This document shows positions 54,634-64,000 of a DNA stretch of 64,000 bases, one piece after another; position 1 is the stretch's first letter; the number at the start of each line of letters is the position of its first letter. The DNA is from an uncultured Bacteroidota bacterium. Its GTDB lineage: Bacteria; Bacteroidota; Bacteroidia; Chitinophagales; LD1. A program made the position numbers and the translations under genes. The stretch is from assembly GCA_937894725.1 (NCBI GenBank), contig CALAYL010000004.1:1-64000 (forward strand). The letters are read 5' to 3'. The notes beneath the pieces were generated by a model. The model did not search any database. It was not told the DNA's origin and saw nothing but the letters and a program-made list of their open reading frames with translations.

Positions 54634-55635
54634 CTATTTCAAAGGAGACTCAAATATCTTTTTAGACAAATTAAAAACCAAACCGATATTAAATCCAATA
54701 GCACTAAAGTTTGCCGCTGTTCGCAGAGTTTGACGAGGTTTACTCTCATCTACATATTTTTTATTCGGGTCTTTCACCAATGGTTCTCTTTCTTTTCCAA
54801 AACGCTCTGTATTGCTGTTTTCGTCAAGTCTATCCACAAACTCTGTAATAGTGCTATATTGAGTTAGTGATTTTAGTGTATTTTGAGTAACTCCATCTAT
54901 CGTTAAATCATACTTGTTAATTGTAGATTTTTGCGTTCTTACAAATAAGTATTGGCCATTCATTTCGGCAAAAATACTGATGAGTGGAATAGGCGTATAG
55001 TTGACTCCCACACTTCCATTTATCCCCAAGGATATGGTTGATTGCGTTCTTACTCTAATATCTGTTTTCACATTCCCTAAAATAGAATTGGGAGCTGCGA
55101 TATTTAACTCATGTGTTGTAGCTCCATATACAGGTAGCGATAGACCTAACCTAGCAAAAGGGGCAACTTTAGCTTCAGGTTTTGCTGCCCTTAGATAGAG
55201 CGAAGGCATCAAACTCAAACCAAAACTGCTGGTGGTGGTATTTAAAATTGAATTTGCGCCTAATAAAGGAGAGTCGCTAGTTTTTGATGTTGATTTTATA
55301 GTTGCCCCTTTGAGATAAGCGATGCCCATTTCCACACCAAAATAAGGATTTATCATATATCCCCCAGTGATATTTACATTGACTCCTCTAGCATATCCAT
55401 CGTTTACATTCGCTATAAAGCGACCTCCTGAAGTATCGCTTAAATCTTGTTTTACCAAAGGAAGAATAACGCTATAAGCAGGGTCAGGACTAACGCCTGG
55501 CTGAAAAGTGAGTACTTGTCCTGTTTTTTGAAAGGCATTCCATGAATACCCCGTACCGATTCGGATATAGCCATTTTGAGCTTGCACAGCGATGAGCGCG
55601 CTGATAGTCGCAATAGAGAGTAATATCTTTTTCAT
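54634..55635 (-). CDS. Outer-membrane beta-barrel protein
   Basis: 333 residues with a signal peptide (cleavage near AVQAQ). The mature sequence alternates hydrophobic and polar residues in long strands, with Gly/Ala-rich stretches and a terminal aromatic pattern (GFNIGLVFNLSKKIF), as for small OmpW/OprF-like barrels. The substrate is unknown. An inverted repeat (55674-55706) lies 39 bp ahead of its start codon. Confidence 0.75.
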   Translation of the reverse strand: MKKILLSIATISALIAVQAQNGYIRIGTGYSWNAFQKTGQVLTFQPGVSPDPAYSVILPLVKQDLSDTSGGRFIANVNDGYARGVNVNITGGYMINPYFGVEMGIAYLKGATIKSTSKTSDSPLLGANSILNTTTSSFGLSLMPSLYLRAAKPEAKVAPFARLGLSLPVYGATTHELNIAAPNSILGNVKTDIRVRTQSTISLGINGSVGVNYTPIPLISIFAEMNGQYLFVRTQKSTINKYDLTIDGVTQNTLKSLTQYSTITEFVDRLDENSNTERFGKEREPLVKDPNKKYVDESKPRQTLRTAANFSAIGFNIGLVFNLSKKIFESPLK

Positions 55636-55673
55636 AATGTTGGTTTTGGTTTTGATATAATGAAACTACCTAA

Positions 55674-55706
55674 TTTCTTTTTGAAAACAAATTTTTCAAA
55701 AAGAAA
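55674..55706. repeat. Perfect 14-bp inverted repeat
   Basis: TTTCTTTTTGAAAA (55674-55687) and its exact complement (55693-55706), loop of 5 nt. It lies between the fadJ-like gene and the outer-membrane protein gene. It may be a terminator of the former or an operator/leader hairpin of the latter. Confidence 0.6.
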
Positions 55707-55779
55707 AGAAGCCATGTCTCTAAATCAAAACACGCAAAATTTTTTAAAAATTTTACTTGTTTTAGCAATCATAAAGATT

Positions 55780-57900
55780 CTAATATTCTTTGCCTTCTTT
55801 CGATTTGGTAACTAACGAATCAGGTACTGCAAAACGCTCACCATATCTAGCCTGTAGCTCGTTGGCTCTAGCTACAAACTTGGCTGCCCCATAGTCGTTG
55901 ATGTATTGAAGTGTACCACCTTTGAATGGCGCAAATCCCCATCCGAAAATAGAGCCAATGTTGGCATCTGGCACGTTCATTAATACTTTTTCATCAAGGC
56001 AACGTACAGTTTCTATACATTGTATGAAAAGCATTCGCTCCATCATCTCCGTTTCAGATAACTTATTTTTAGTTGGAAACGCTTTCGTCAATCCTGTCCA
56101 AAGCTTCTTTTTGCCATCGGCAGGGTAGTCATAAAATCCAGCTCCTTTGGCTTTACCAGCTCTATCGAGTGCGAGCATTTTGTCGATAACTTCATAAGCG
56201 AGATGCTTCGGTATCTCTTTACCTTCTGCTACTAAGTCAAGCTTAGTTTGCTCACGGATATGAGCGATAAGCGATAAGCTCACTTCGTCTGTCAATGCCA
56301 AAGGCCCCACTGGCATACCACCCTTGAGCCCAGCCATTTCGATAGCGCGTGGATTATTGCCTTCTTGCAGCAAAGCAATACCTTCTAAAACATAAGTTGC
56401 AAATACCCGTGATGTGTAAAATCCTCTCGAATCGTTTACGACAATGGGGGTTTTCTTGATTTGTTTCACAAAATCAAATGCACGTGCTAAGGTTTCATCG
56501 GAGGTTTCTTTACCGATGATAATTTCTACCAATGGCATCTTATCTGCTGGTGAAAAAAAGTGCAATCCGATGAACTGCGCTGGTCTTGAAGATTTAGTCG
56601 CTAATCCAGTGATAGGTAATGTAGATGTATTGGAAGCAAAAACGCCTGTAGCGTCCATCACCGCTTCGGCTTCGGCTGTTACTTTCGCTTTGAGTTCTCT
56701 ATTTTCAAATACGGCTTCTATGATTAAATCACATCCAGTCAAATCATTCACATCGGTTGTAGCCTTGATTCTACCTAAGATTTCTGCCGCTTTTTCTTTG
56801 TCTGTTTTTCCTCTCGAAACACGCTTACTCATCAATCTTTCAGAATACGTTTTGCCCTTATCTGCTCCTTCTTGCGTTACATCTTTTAGCACTACATCTA
56901 ACCCACTCATAGCACAAGAATAAGCGATACCACTACCCATCATACCCGCTCCTATTACACCTACTTTTTTAAACGAAAACTTTTTGTCAATTTTTGGACG
57001 AGAGCCTCCTGCATTTAGCGCATTGAGTTGTTTCCAAAATACGGTAATCATATTTTTAGCCACCTTGCCCGTAGCTAATCCAGCAAAATAGCGCGATTCG
57101 ATGCGAGTAGCCGTTTCAAAATCTACAGTAGCACCTTCTATGGCTACCGACATGATAGCTAATGGCGCTGGATAATTGTTGTAGGACTCTTTTGCTAACA
57201 TAGCTGGGGCTATTGGCAACATAGCCGCTAATTTTGGACTTAATGGACTGCCGCCTGGCATTCTATATCCATCTTCATCCCATGGCTGTTTGGCTGTTTT
57301 ATTTGCGGCTATAAATGCTTTTGCTTTTGCCATCATATCATCTGTATCAGTAGCTAAAGCATGTATCAAACCATTGCTCAACGCCTCTGATGGGTTCACT
57401 TTTTTGCCTTTTGTCAAAAATGGCAAAGACGCCTGCAAACCCAGAAGGCGCACCATTCTTACCACTCCTCCACCTCCAGGCAATAAACCAAGCGATACTT
57501 CGGGCAATCCGATTTGTATTTTTGGATTATCTATCGCTACTCTGAAGTGAGATGCTAAGCAAAACTCAAACCCTCCACCTAGAGCCGTGCCATTCATGGC
57601 GGCCACCACAGGTTTTCCTTGAGTTTCGATATATCGAAGGGCCGCTTTTAAGGATTGCCCTTGATCAAAGAAATTTTGCGCACTACTCTCCGCAAACATT
57701 TCATCTATATCTGCTCCTGCCAAAAAAGTGGCTTTAGCCGAAGTGATGATAATGCCTTTTATTTCCTTATCCGCTTGTAGTTGAGCGATTACTTTTTCAA
57801 ATGCTTCACCAAAAGCTTTGTTGATGACATTAGCTGATTTTCCAGGATTGTCGAGTGTGAGGGTTACAATACCATCAGCATCTTTTGTATAATTTATCAT
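55780..57900 (-). CDS. FadJ-like bifunctional enoyl-CoA hydratase / 3-hydroxyacyl-CoA dehydrogenase
   Basis: 706 residues. The N-terminal hydratase domain (about 1-190) has GALGGGFEFCLASHFRV and LPEVSLGLLPGGGGVVRM. The NAD-binding domain follows (VGVIGAGMMGSGIAYSCAMSG), then the SNTSTLPITGLA and GLHFFSPADKMPLVEII dehydrogenase motifs and the C-terminal helical part. It catalyses two steps of fatty-acid beta-oxidation. The gene is 22 bp downstream of the thiolase gene. Confidence 0.93.
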   Translation of the reverse strand: MINYTKDADGIVTLTLDNPGKSANVINKAFGEAFEKVIAQLQADKEIKGIIITSAKATFLAGADIDEMFAESSAQNFFDQGQSLKAALRYIETQGKPVVAAMNGTALGGGFEFCLASHFRVAIDNPKIQIGLPEVSLGLLPGGGGVVRMVRLLGLQASLPFLTKGKKVNPSEALSNGLIHALATDTDDMMAKAKAFIAANKTAKQPWDEDGYRMPGGSPLSPKLAAMLPIAPAMLAKESYNNYPAPLAIMSVAIEGATVDFETATRIESRYFAGLATGKVAKNMITVFWKQLNALNAGGSRPKIDKKFSFKKVGVIGAGMMGSGIAYSCAMSGLDVVLKDVTQEGADKGKTYSERLMSKRVSRGKTDKEKAAEILGRIKATTDVNDLTGCDLIIEAVFENRELKAKVTAEAEAVMDATGVFASNTSTLPITGLATKSSRPAQFIGLHFFSPADKMPLVEIIIGKETSDETLARAFDFVKQIKKTPIVVNDSRGFYTSRVFATYVLEGIALLQEGNNPRAIEMAGLKGGMPVGPLALTDEVSLSLIAHIREQTKLDLVAEGKEIPKHLAYEVIDKMLALDRAGKAKGAGFYDYPADGKKKLWTGLTKAFPTKNKLSETEMMERMLFIQCIETVRCLDEKVLMNVPDANIGSIFGWGFAPFKGGTLQYINDYGAAKFVARANELQARYGERFAVPDSLVTKSKEGKEY

Positions 57901-57922
57901 TGGATAGTCTTTCTGTTTTTAA

Positions 57923-59131
57923 TTAAATACGTTCAATAATAGTAGCCACGCCCATTCCACCACCTACACACAATGTGATAAGTCCTGTGGTTTTGTTCGT
58001 TCTTTCTAATTCATCTAATACAGTGCCTAGTAGCATAGAACCGGTAGCACCTAATGGATGCCCCATGGCTATAGCACCGCCATTTACATTTAGAATAGCT
58101 TCATCTATATCCATTTCTCTCTGAAACTTCAACACCGCAGAGGCAAAAGCCTCATTCATTTCAAATATGTCAATATCCTTCGCAGTCATGCCCGCTACTT
58201 TCAAGGCTTTTTTAGCAGAAAAAGATGGGCCAGTGAGCATGATAGTACTATCCGCAGAGGTTACAGCTCCCGATACGATTCTGGCTCTAGGTTTCAAACC
58301 TAGCATTGCGCCCATTTCTTTAGAACCCACTAAGGTCAAAGCCGCTCCATCTACTATACCTGATGAGTTGCCTGGAGTATGTACGTGATTTATTTTTTCT
58401 ACTTCGGTATATCGAAGTTGAGCTACTGCATCAAAACCTAACTCGCCCATCATTTCAAACGATGGAGAAAGCTTTGCGAGACTCGCCATATTGGCATCAG
58501 CACGTACTGTTTCATCATGATCTAAAATCAAGAGTCCATTTTGGTCACGTACGGGTACAATCGATTTATTGAAATATCCATTTTTCTGCGCATGAGTAGC
58601 CCGTTGATGCGATAAGAGAGCATAATTGTCCACGATTTCGCGTGTAAAGCCTTCTATCGTAGCTATCAAATCTGCACTTACACCTTGGGGTATAAACCCA
58701 AGAGTAGAATTGACAGATGGATCAGAATACCAAGCACCTCCATCACTTCCCATCGGGATGCGGCTCATAGATTCGATACCTCCTGCTACTATCATTTCTT
58801 CCCAACCTGAACGTACTTTCATGGCTGCTAAATTGATAGCCTCTAGGCCTGAAGAGCAGAAACGATTGATTTGCATACCTGCTACTACATCGTTCCAACC
58901 TGCATACATAGGCGCAAATTTTGCTATGTCGCCTCCCTGCTCACCTATTGGCGTAACACAGCCCAACACTACGTCATCTACTTTTGATGTATCAAAATAA
59001 CCATTTCGCTCGCTCAATGCCCTGAACAACTGCGCTAAAAGATCAATTGGACGGACCTCATGTAATGAGCCTGTTTTTTTTCCTCGACCTCTAGGCGTGC
59101 GCACCGAATCGAATATATATGCATCTTTCAT
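57923..59131 (-). CDS. Acetyl-CoA C-acyltransferase (thiolase)
   Basis: 402 residues from the ATG at 59131 (MKDAYIFDSVRTPRGRGKK), the usual thiolase start; the frame is open to 59191, but those residues do not fit. Active-site Cys is in NRFCSSGLEAINLAAM, His in NGGAIAMGHPLGATGS and the last Cys in LITLCVGGGMG. It performs the final cleavage step of beta-oxidation, next to the FadJ-like gene. Confidence 0.94.
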   Translation of the reverse strand: MKDAYIFDSVRTPRGRGKKTGSLHEVRPIDLLAQLFRALSERNGYFDTSKVDDVVLGCVTPIGEQGGDIAKFAPMYAGWNDVVAGMQINRFCSSGLEAINLAAMKVRSGWEEMIVAGGIESMSRIPMGSDGGAWYSDPSVNSTLGFIPQGVSADLIATIEGFTREIVDNYALLSHQRATHAQKNGYFNKSIVPVRDQNGLLILDHDETVRADANMASLAKLSPSFEMMGELGFDAVAQLRYTEVEKINHVHTPGNSSGIVDGAALTLVGSKEMGAMLGLKPRARIVSGAVTSADSTIMLTGPSFSAKKALKVAGMTAKDIDIFEMNEAFASAVLKFQREMDIDEAILNVNGGAIAMGHPLGATGSMLLGTVLDELERTNKTTGLITLCVGGGMGVATIIERI

Positions 59132-59183
59132 TTCTCGTAATTTTAAAATTTTAAGTAGCCAAAAGTAATAATTCATTTTAATC

Positions 59184-61520
59184 TTAGACAATTTCTAGCC
59201 ACCGTACTAGCTCATTGCCAAATTCATCTACAACGGTTAGTTTGTATTTCCCTTTTTTACTCAAAACGGGCATTTCATGATAGTTGATTGTTTCGCCTAA
59301 AAAGCGCTCATCGAGATACCAGTAGAGTGGTTTTTGTTGGTGACTATAGGCTACTTTAACAATGATGGGTTGCAAATAGCCATCCATATCTTTTGCTAAT
59401 TTAAATGTACCATCATTTTTAGGATAAATAAACTCAAAAGTAGCAATCTGTTCTTCGCTACAATCTGCTCGAAAAGGTGGTAACTGACTGTAATCAATAT
59501 GATTTGACTTATAATACATTTCCATCACAGGTGGCAATACGAACCATTTTATAGGAATGATAGTATTTAATGAACTGCAATTGGAATTGACTCGGTAACT
59601 TTGGGTACTATCTAAGAAAATCAATTTATGGTATGGACAGGGAGATAGTTTGGCTACATTTTTATTGATAAGTTGAAACTCTGCAGTACAATTTTCTTGT
59701 GCAAAATGACCACTTTTACTACATACACTTACTTCCTCTAATTCGGCAAAAGGCGTTTCGAACCATTCTGCATTTGGCAGCAAACGAAATACATCAAACA
59801 AAATAGGAGCTGCACTGCTTACGCCCGTAAGCGAGGGTCGGCCTTCTCCACTCGCATTGCCTACCCACACACCTACTACATAATTTGGGTTTGTACCTAT
59901 AGCCCATGCATCGCGATTTCCGAAGCTGGTACCTGTTTTCCATGCCAATTTGATTGCTGAATCGTAAAACTCCCAAGCTTCATCGCCTTCGGGTCGATTC
60001 ACTTTTTTCATGGCATTAAATGTGTGCCAAATCGAAGCGGCATCAAACAATGGCTTTTGCTTTGTCAGAGAACCGAAGTCTATTTTTTTATGTAAGGTCA
60101 GGTTTAAATTTTGCCATTCCTTTTTTCGGTAATTTGCTTGTTGATGAGTAAAGGAACCTAGCGTACATGACATATTCGCATATACTTGACACAGATCCCA
60201 AAGATTTGCTTCGGCTCCGCCCAAAATCAAAGATAGACCATAGTGGTCGGCAGAACGCGTAATATTGCGCAAATTAGCGGTTTGTAATAGATGGTGAAAT
60301 CTAGCTACACCAAAACGCTGTAGCATCAATACCGCTGGCACATTGAGCGAGCGAGCTAAAGCTCGCTCCGCAGGCACAGCCCCTTCAAAGGTTTCATTAA
60401 AATTGGTAGGTGCATAGCCATTTATATAGGTAGGGATATCGGGAATCAAAGTAGTGGGCAAAATCATGCCATCTTGAAGCATAGCAGCGTAGAGCAGTGG
60501 TTTTAATATACTCCCAGTACTTCGAGCTGACATGATAATATCGACATCCTTTTGATGATTTTTGTCGGTAGGCGAATTACCCACATAAGCTAAAATATTG
60601 CGTGTTTTTACATCTACTACTAGTATAGCAAGATTATGTATTTCAGACTGTTTCAATTGTTGATGATATTGTGCAGCCATCTGATTAACTCGATTTTGGA
60701 GAGATGCTTGAATTGTCGTTTTGAGTCGTTGTTGCGTAGTTGATTTAGTAAGTTGAAGCAAGAGATGAGGAGCAGCTTTTGGCAGTTCATACACATGCCT
60801 AGGTGCTGGCTCTAAAATAGCAGATGAGTAGGTGATTTTATCAATCACTTTTTTGTGATACAATTTGAGTAAAAGCTTGTTTCTTTTCGCTATCAATCGA
60901 TCTTGATTTTTGCCAGGATATATGAGTGCAGGAGCATTAGGCAGCACCGCTAAAGTAGCCGCTTCTGCCCACGATAACTGACTTGGTGGCAATCCAAAAT
61001 AACGCCATGAGGCCATCTCTACTCCTACAATATTGCCTCCAAATGGAGCATGTGCTGCATAGAGTCGCAGTATATCTTTTTTGCTATGTCTAAATTCTAA
61101 TCGAGTTGCTAAAACCAATTCTATCATCTTTTCGAAATAAGTACGTTTCGTGTTTTTCCGAGATAGACGAATAACTTGTTGTGTCAAAGTACTCGCTCCT
61201 CTCACCTTTTTTTTGGCATTTACGTTTTGAACAAATGCCTTACCCATCGCTATTGGATTAAATCCAAAATGATATTGAAAATATTCATCTTCAAAATACA
61301 CGATAGCTTGCCTAAACTTAAATGGAACACTGTCTTGCATAGGGAAGCGCCATTGTCCATCGATAGCAATTTTTGCAGCTAGCAACTCCCCTTCTCGACT
61401 CTCAACTACACTGCTATAGGGTGAACGAAAAATAATACGAGGTAATGAAAAATAATACCCCATTAGCAATACGCCAACAATGCTAAGTTTAATACGGTTT
61501 CGTTTCAAAAAATCAATCAT
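59184..61520 (-). CDS. pbpC: Penicillin-binding protein 1C
   Basis: 778 residues. A membrane segment at about 10-26 is followed by the GT51 transglycosylase domain (YFEDEYFQYHFGFNP, RGASTLTQQVIRLS) and the transpeptidase domain (STGSILKP with the active Ser, then KTGTSFGNRDAW). The C-terminal domain of about 140 residues is the PBP1C-specific BiPBP_C type. It polymerises and possibly cross-links peptidoglycan. The adjacent alpha-2-macroglobulin gene is its classical partner. Confidence 0.94.
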   Translation of the reverse strand: MIDFLKRNRIKLSIVGVLLMGYYFSLPRIIFRSPYSSVVESREGELLAAKIAIDGQWRFPMQDSVPFKFRQAIVYFEDEYFQYHFGFNPIAMGKAFVQNVNAKKKVRGASTLTQQVIRLSRKNTKRTYFEKMIELVLATRLEFRHSKKDILRLYAAHAPFGGNIVGVEMASWRYFGLPPSQLSWAEAATLAVLPNAPALIYPGKNQDRLIAKRNKLLLKLYHKKVIDKITYSSAILEPAPRHVYELPKAAPHLLLQLTKSTTQQRLKTTIQASLQNRVNQMAAQYHQQLKQSEIHNLAILVVDVKTRNILAYVGNSPTDKNHQKDVDIIMSARSTGSILKPLLYAAMLQDGMILPTTLIPDIPTYINGYAPTNFNETFEGAVPAERALARSLNVPAVLMLQRFGVARFHHLLQTANLRNITRSADHYGLSLILGGAEANLWDLCQVYANMSCTLGSFTHQQANYRKKEWQNLNLTLHKKIDFGSLTKQKPLFDAASIWHTFNAMKKVNRPEGDEAWEFYDSAIKLAWKTGTSFGNRDAWAIGTNPNYVVGVWVGNASGEGRPSLTGVSSAAPILFDVFRLLPNAEWFETPFAELEEVSVCSKSGHFAQENCTAEFQLINKNVAKLSPCPYHKLIFLDSTQSYRVNSNCSSLNTIIPIKWFVLPPVMEMYYKSNHIDYSQLPPFRADCSEEQIATFEFIYPKNDGTFKLAKDMDGYLQPIIVKVAYSHQQKPLYWYLDERFLGETINYHEMPVLSKKGKYKLTVVDEFGNELVRWLEIV

Positions 61521-61547
61521 TGTGACATGCTTGATTTTGGTGTTTTC

Positions 61548-64000
61548 TTATTTGACAACTGCTATCCATTGCCCCTTTTTATGTACAAAGAAATTGTGAT
61601 CGTACATAGCTTCACACTGTAATCCTGGAAGGTAATAACGTCCAAGATAACTTGCATTTAGTGAAATTGCAAACGTTCTACTTTCCCCATTTTTTAGCGA
61701 AAAATAAAGTAGTGTTCTATCATCTCGGATATCAATATAATCCGCTTGGTTTTCTGTGGGTACATAGGCATCGGAATAGCGAGTATTGATGATTTCCCAA
61801 CCAGAAGGAACAATACTAGAAAGTGCAATATTTTCTACTGTTTCACGACCAGGATTAAGCACCGTAATTTTGCACTTAAATGTAGTTCCCTGTTTGATTT
61901 CGCTTATATTGAAAAGCTTATCTTGATTATCAAAATAGGCTACTGTTACTTGCAGTCCTTTTTCTTCTTCTATCTCCTCCCCTACAGGCAATATTCCACT
62001 ACTGATAATACGAGCAAACACAAGATTCTCTTTCTTATTTTTAAGCGAAATAACACCCGATGAAGTAAGCGATTGCTCCAATATCATTTTGTTAGATTTT
62101 AATGCTTTAGTTACTCCACCTTCAACATAACTTACTTCTATTTCTTTTCCTCCCATATACTTTCCAAAATTAGCTATAGCCATCAATGAATATGCGGTTG
62201 TTTGTGTACTCATCCACACGTCAGAGGACAGATTTTTAGCTAATTTTGTAGCTGTATTTAATGCTTCAGAATTTCTACCCAGAAACAACAAAGTTTCGAG
62301 AACCATAGCACGATTTCTATCTTCTGAGCCGTAGTAAAAATACTGGTCATTTTCGTTTGTCAAATGAGCAGTAGCAAAAAGCGAATTGGCCATGTTTTTC
62401 TGACCTATCAGTGCATAGCATAAAGCTAAACGAAGTTTACCCGCTTCAGAAAGCGATTTTGTTTCTCTCAAACGATTCATTGAAGCCACATCGGGGCTAC
62501 CCGCTATCACCATCGTATAGAGTCTGTAAGCTTGCGCAAAATCATTTTGATAAGCATTAGGGCGCCATTCCTTAGCCATTTTCCGTTGATGACTTAACCA
62601 GTTTTTTTTCATGCTTTGAGGTACTGCATATCCTTTCTTTTCAGCCTCAATCAAGAAGTGACCAGCATAAGACGTACCCCAATCATCGGCCATGCTCTGT
62701 CCTGGCCAATAGGCAAATCCACCCGTTGAAACCTGAAATTGCAATAATCGCTGAATAGTAGCCGATACATTGCGTTGAATAGCTGATTTCCGGGCATCAT
62801 TTACGTCCATAATATCAGCTAGATACAATTGCGGAAATGCACTTGATGTTGTTTGCTCTATACATCCATGCGGATATTGGATAAGGTAATTGATTCGTTT
62901 GGTGAGATTAATAGGCGGCATGGTTGAAAGCTCCAATATTGCTTTGTTTGATCCTTTTACACCAAAAGACTTCCAATCGATAGATACCGTGCCATTTGCA
63001 GGCAACATAGCCTCTGAAATTTGATATGAAACAGGATTTGGATTTACTACATCGACCTCAATAGTATAAGTCGCTTTTTCATTTCCAGCGGTAGCGATTA
63101 ATTCAATTTTTCCTATGCCCGAAATATCTTTAGCTTGCATTTCAATATAGGCCATTTTTTCATCAGGTTGTGTGAAACTGATTTTTTGCGAAGCACCACT
63201 CAAAATAGCAAATAGATTGTTTGATTTTAGTTGGAGCGATACATTTTTAATTTGAGGCTCCATGGCAAATAGCGTTACTGGTAAAGTGATTTTTTCTCCA
63301 GGTGATACTTTACGAGGAAAAGAGGCGAGCAACATCAATGGACTTTTTACTGGCACTATCTTTTCGGAAGATCCATATGCAGCCGTTTCGGCATTGGCTG
63401 CTACTACCATTACTTTTACAGAGCCTATATAATTTGGCAATTTGACAGTATGTGTAATCTTACTTCCTTTAGTTAATTTGAATGGCCCAAAATAACTAAC
63501 TACGGGCTTAAATCGATTTGCTTTTTTGGCCTTCCCTCCACCTAAATCAGCATCACCACCTATGCTAAAAATCTGATTTATGGCACCGCCAAATGCTCCA
63601 ATGATGTCATCATATACATCCCAAGTTCTTACCCCCAAAGCTTCTTTTGCATAGAAACTTGTCCAAGCATTAGGTGTTTTGAAACGAGTCAAATCTAACA
63701 AACCTTCATCAACAATAGCGAGCGTATAACTCATCTCTTTACCTGATTTTTCACTCACTGTAATAGATGCATTCGCTTCAGGACGAAGTACTGCTGGCAT
63801 GGCTATTTGAGGTTCAAGAATCGTTTGCTTATTGATTACCTCTATCGGCATTATGCCATAAAGCCGAATGGGTAAATCATTTTTACTAAACGAGTGAGGC
63901 TGCAATAAGGTAATGTGAATGTAAACATTGGGCGACATATTTTCTTTGATAGGTAGGCTTACTTTTGTTTCTCCAGTAGTAGTTTCAACCCATTTTGTTT
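61548..64000 (-). CDS. Alpha-2-macroglobulin family protein, partial at the window end
   Basis: A bacterial alpha-2-macroglobulin, which traps attacking proteases in the periplasm. The frame runs unbroken past 63938 to the end of the window, so the N-terminal part is missing and the ATG at 63938 is not the start. The thioester motif CIEQ is present (YPHGCIEQTTSS), along with MG-type domains before it and the terpenoid-cyclase-like helical domain after it. It is 27 bp upstream of pbpC. Confidence 0.9.
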   Translation of the reverse strand, partial: TKWVETTTGETKVSLPIKENMSPNVYIHITLLQPHSFSKNDLPIRLYGIMPIEVINKQTILEPQIAMPAVLRPEANASITVSEKSGKEMSYTLAIVDEGLLDLTRFKTPNAWTSFYAKEALGVRTWDVYDDIIGAFGGAINQIFSIGGDADLGGGKAKKANRFKPVVSYFGPFKLTKGSKITHTVKLPNYIGSVKVMVVAANAETAAYGSSEKIVPVKSPLMLLASFPRKVSPGEKITLPVTLFAMEPQIKNVSLQLKSNNLFAILSGASQKISFTQPDEKMAYIEMQAKDISGIGKIELIATAGNEKATYTIEVDVVNPNPVSYQISEAMLPANGTVSIDWKSFGVKGSNKAILELSTMPPINLTKRINYLIQYPHGCIEQTTSSAFPQLYLADIMDVNDARKSAIQRNVSATIQRLLQFQVSTGGFAYWPGQSMADDWGTSYAGHFLIEAEKKGYAVPQSMKKNWLSHQRKMAKEWRPNAYQNDFAQAYRLYTMVIAGSPDVASMNRLRETKSLSEAGKLRLALCYALIGQKNMANSLFATAHLTNENDQYFYYGSEDRNRAMVLETLLFLGRNSEALNTATKLAKNLSSDVWMSTQTTAYSLMAIANFGKYMGGKEIEVSYVEGGVTKALKSNKMILEQSLTSSGVISLKNKKENLVFARIISSGILPVGEEIEEEKGLQVTVAYFDNQDKLFNISEIKQGTTFKCKITVLNPGRETVENIALSSIVPSGWEIINTRYSDAYVPTENQADYIDIRDDRTLLYFSLKNGESRTFAISLNASYLGRYYLPGLQCEAMYDHNFFVHKKGQWIAVVK

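Noticed and set aside
56444..56923. 159-residue open frame antisense to the FadJ-like gene
   Set aside because: The opposite strand encodes a clear dehydrogenase; the frame is open because of its codon bias.
63938..63938. ATG as start of the macroglobulin gene
   Set aside because: The frame continues without a stop to the window edge with protein-like sequence, and the family needs many more N-terminal domains.

Overview
The window is a chromosomal stretch of a Bacteroidota bacterium. Evidence: several secreted proteins end in type IX secretion (T9SS) sorting domains (genes at 10180, 12069, 18904 and 49227). -7 boxes of the TAnnTTTG type precede rpsA and trpS. There are menaquinone genes, a lipoprotein TamA homologue (TamL) and an AT-rich base composition. 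The genus cannot be fixed from the sequence alone. I saw no tRNA or rRNA gene, CRISPR array, intact insertion sequence or prophage.

Layout. 146-7825: core functions (ribosomal protein S1 with an extra C-terminal DUF4332 domain, Ffh, Aat, an acyl-CoA carboxylase beta subunit, SecG). 7841-16961: a kinase-like orphan protein, small envelope proteins, a pair of secreted proteins (lamin-tail/OB-fold protein and endonuclease I), a histidine phosphatase, isochorismate synthase, an M20 peptidase and a DUF3467 protein. 17188-20538: a cytochrome c lipoprotein, M28 peptidase and kelch-like T9SS protein in one tight run. 20831-27763: MenA, a TonB-like protein, a DoxX-like protein, an M1 aminopeptidase and a sterol desaturase-family protein. 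27830-34545: a racemase-like CaiB protein fused to an SCP2 domain, then sugar isomerase - RluD - QueA, then bioD-bioA.

34546-45194 is the accessory part. A lipoprotein gene lies between two 46-bp direct repeats. A tight five-gene run of exported proteins (35743-39354) sits behind a stand-alone LytTR regulator (39450-39890); it includes a CsgG-like protein, a DUF6175-like protein and a lipoprotein. Two large helical-repeat proteins flank a tiny secreted protein. A glycosyltransferase gene has flanks and composition that look foreign. The LytTR/CsgG run is my best candidate for an undescribed system: a predicted envelope assembly or secretion complex of unknown substrate.

45262-64000 returns to housekeeping: ABC ATPase, GatC, TrpS, deoxynucleoside kinase, an RNA cytosine methyltransferase, a nine-repeat FG-GAP T9SS protein, TamL, a TrmH-type methyltransferase, an outer-membrane barrel, a beta-oxidation pair (FadJ-like and thiolase), and the classical pair of PBP1C and alpha-2-macroglobulin, the latter cut by the window end.

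Functions are assigned from motifs and remembered family signatures; no search was run.
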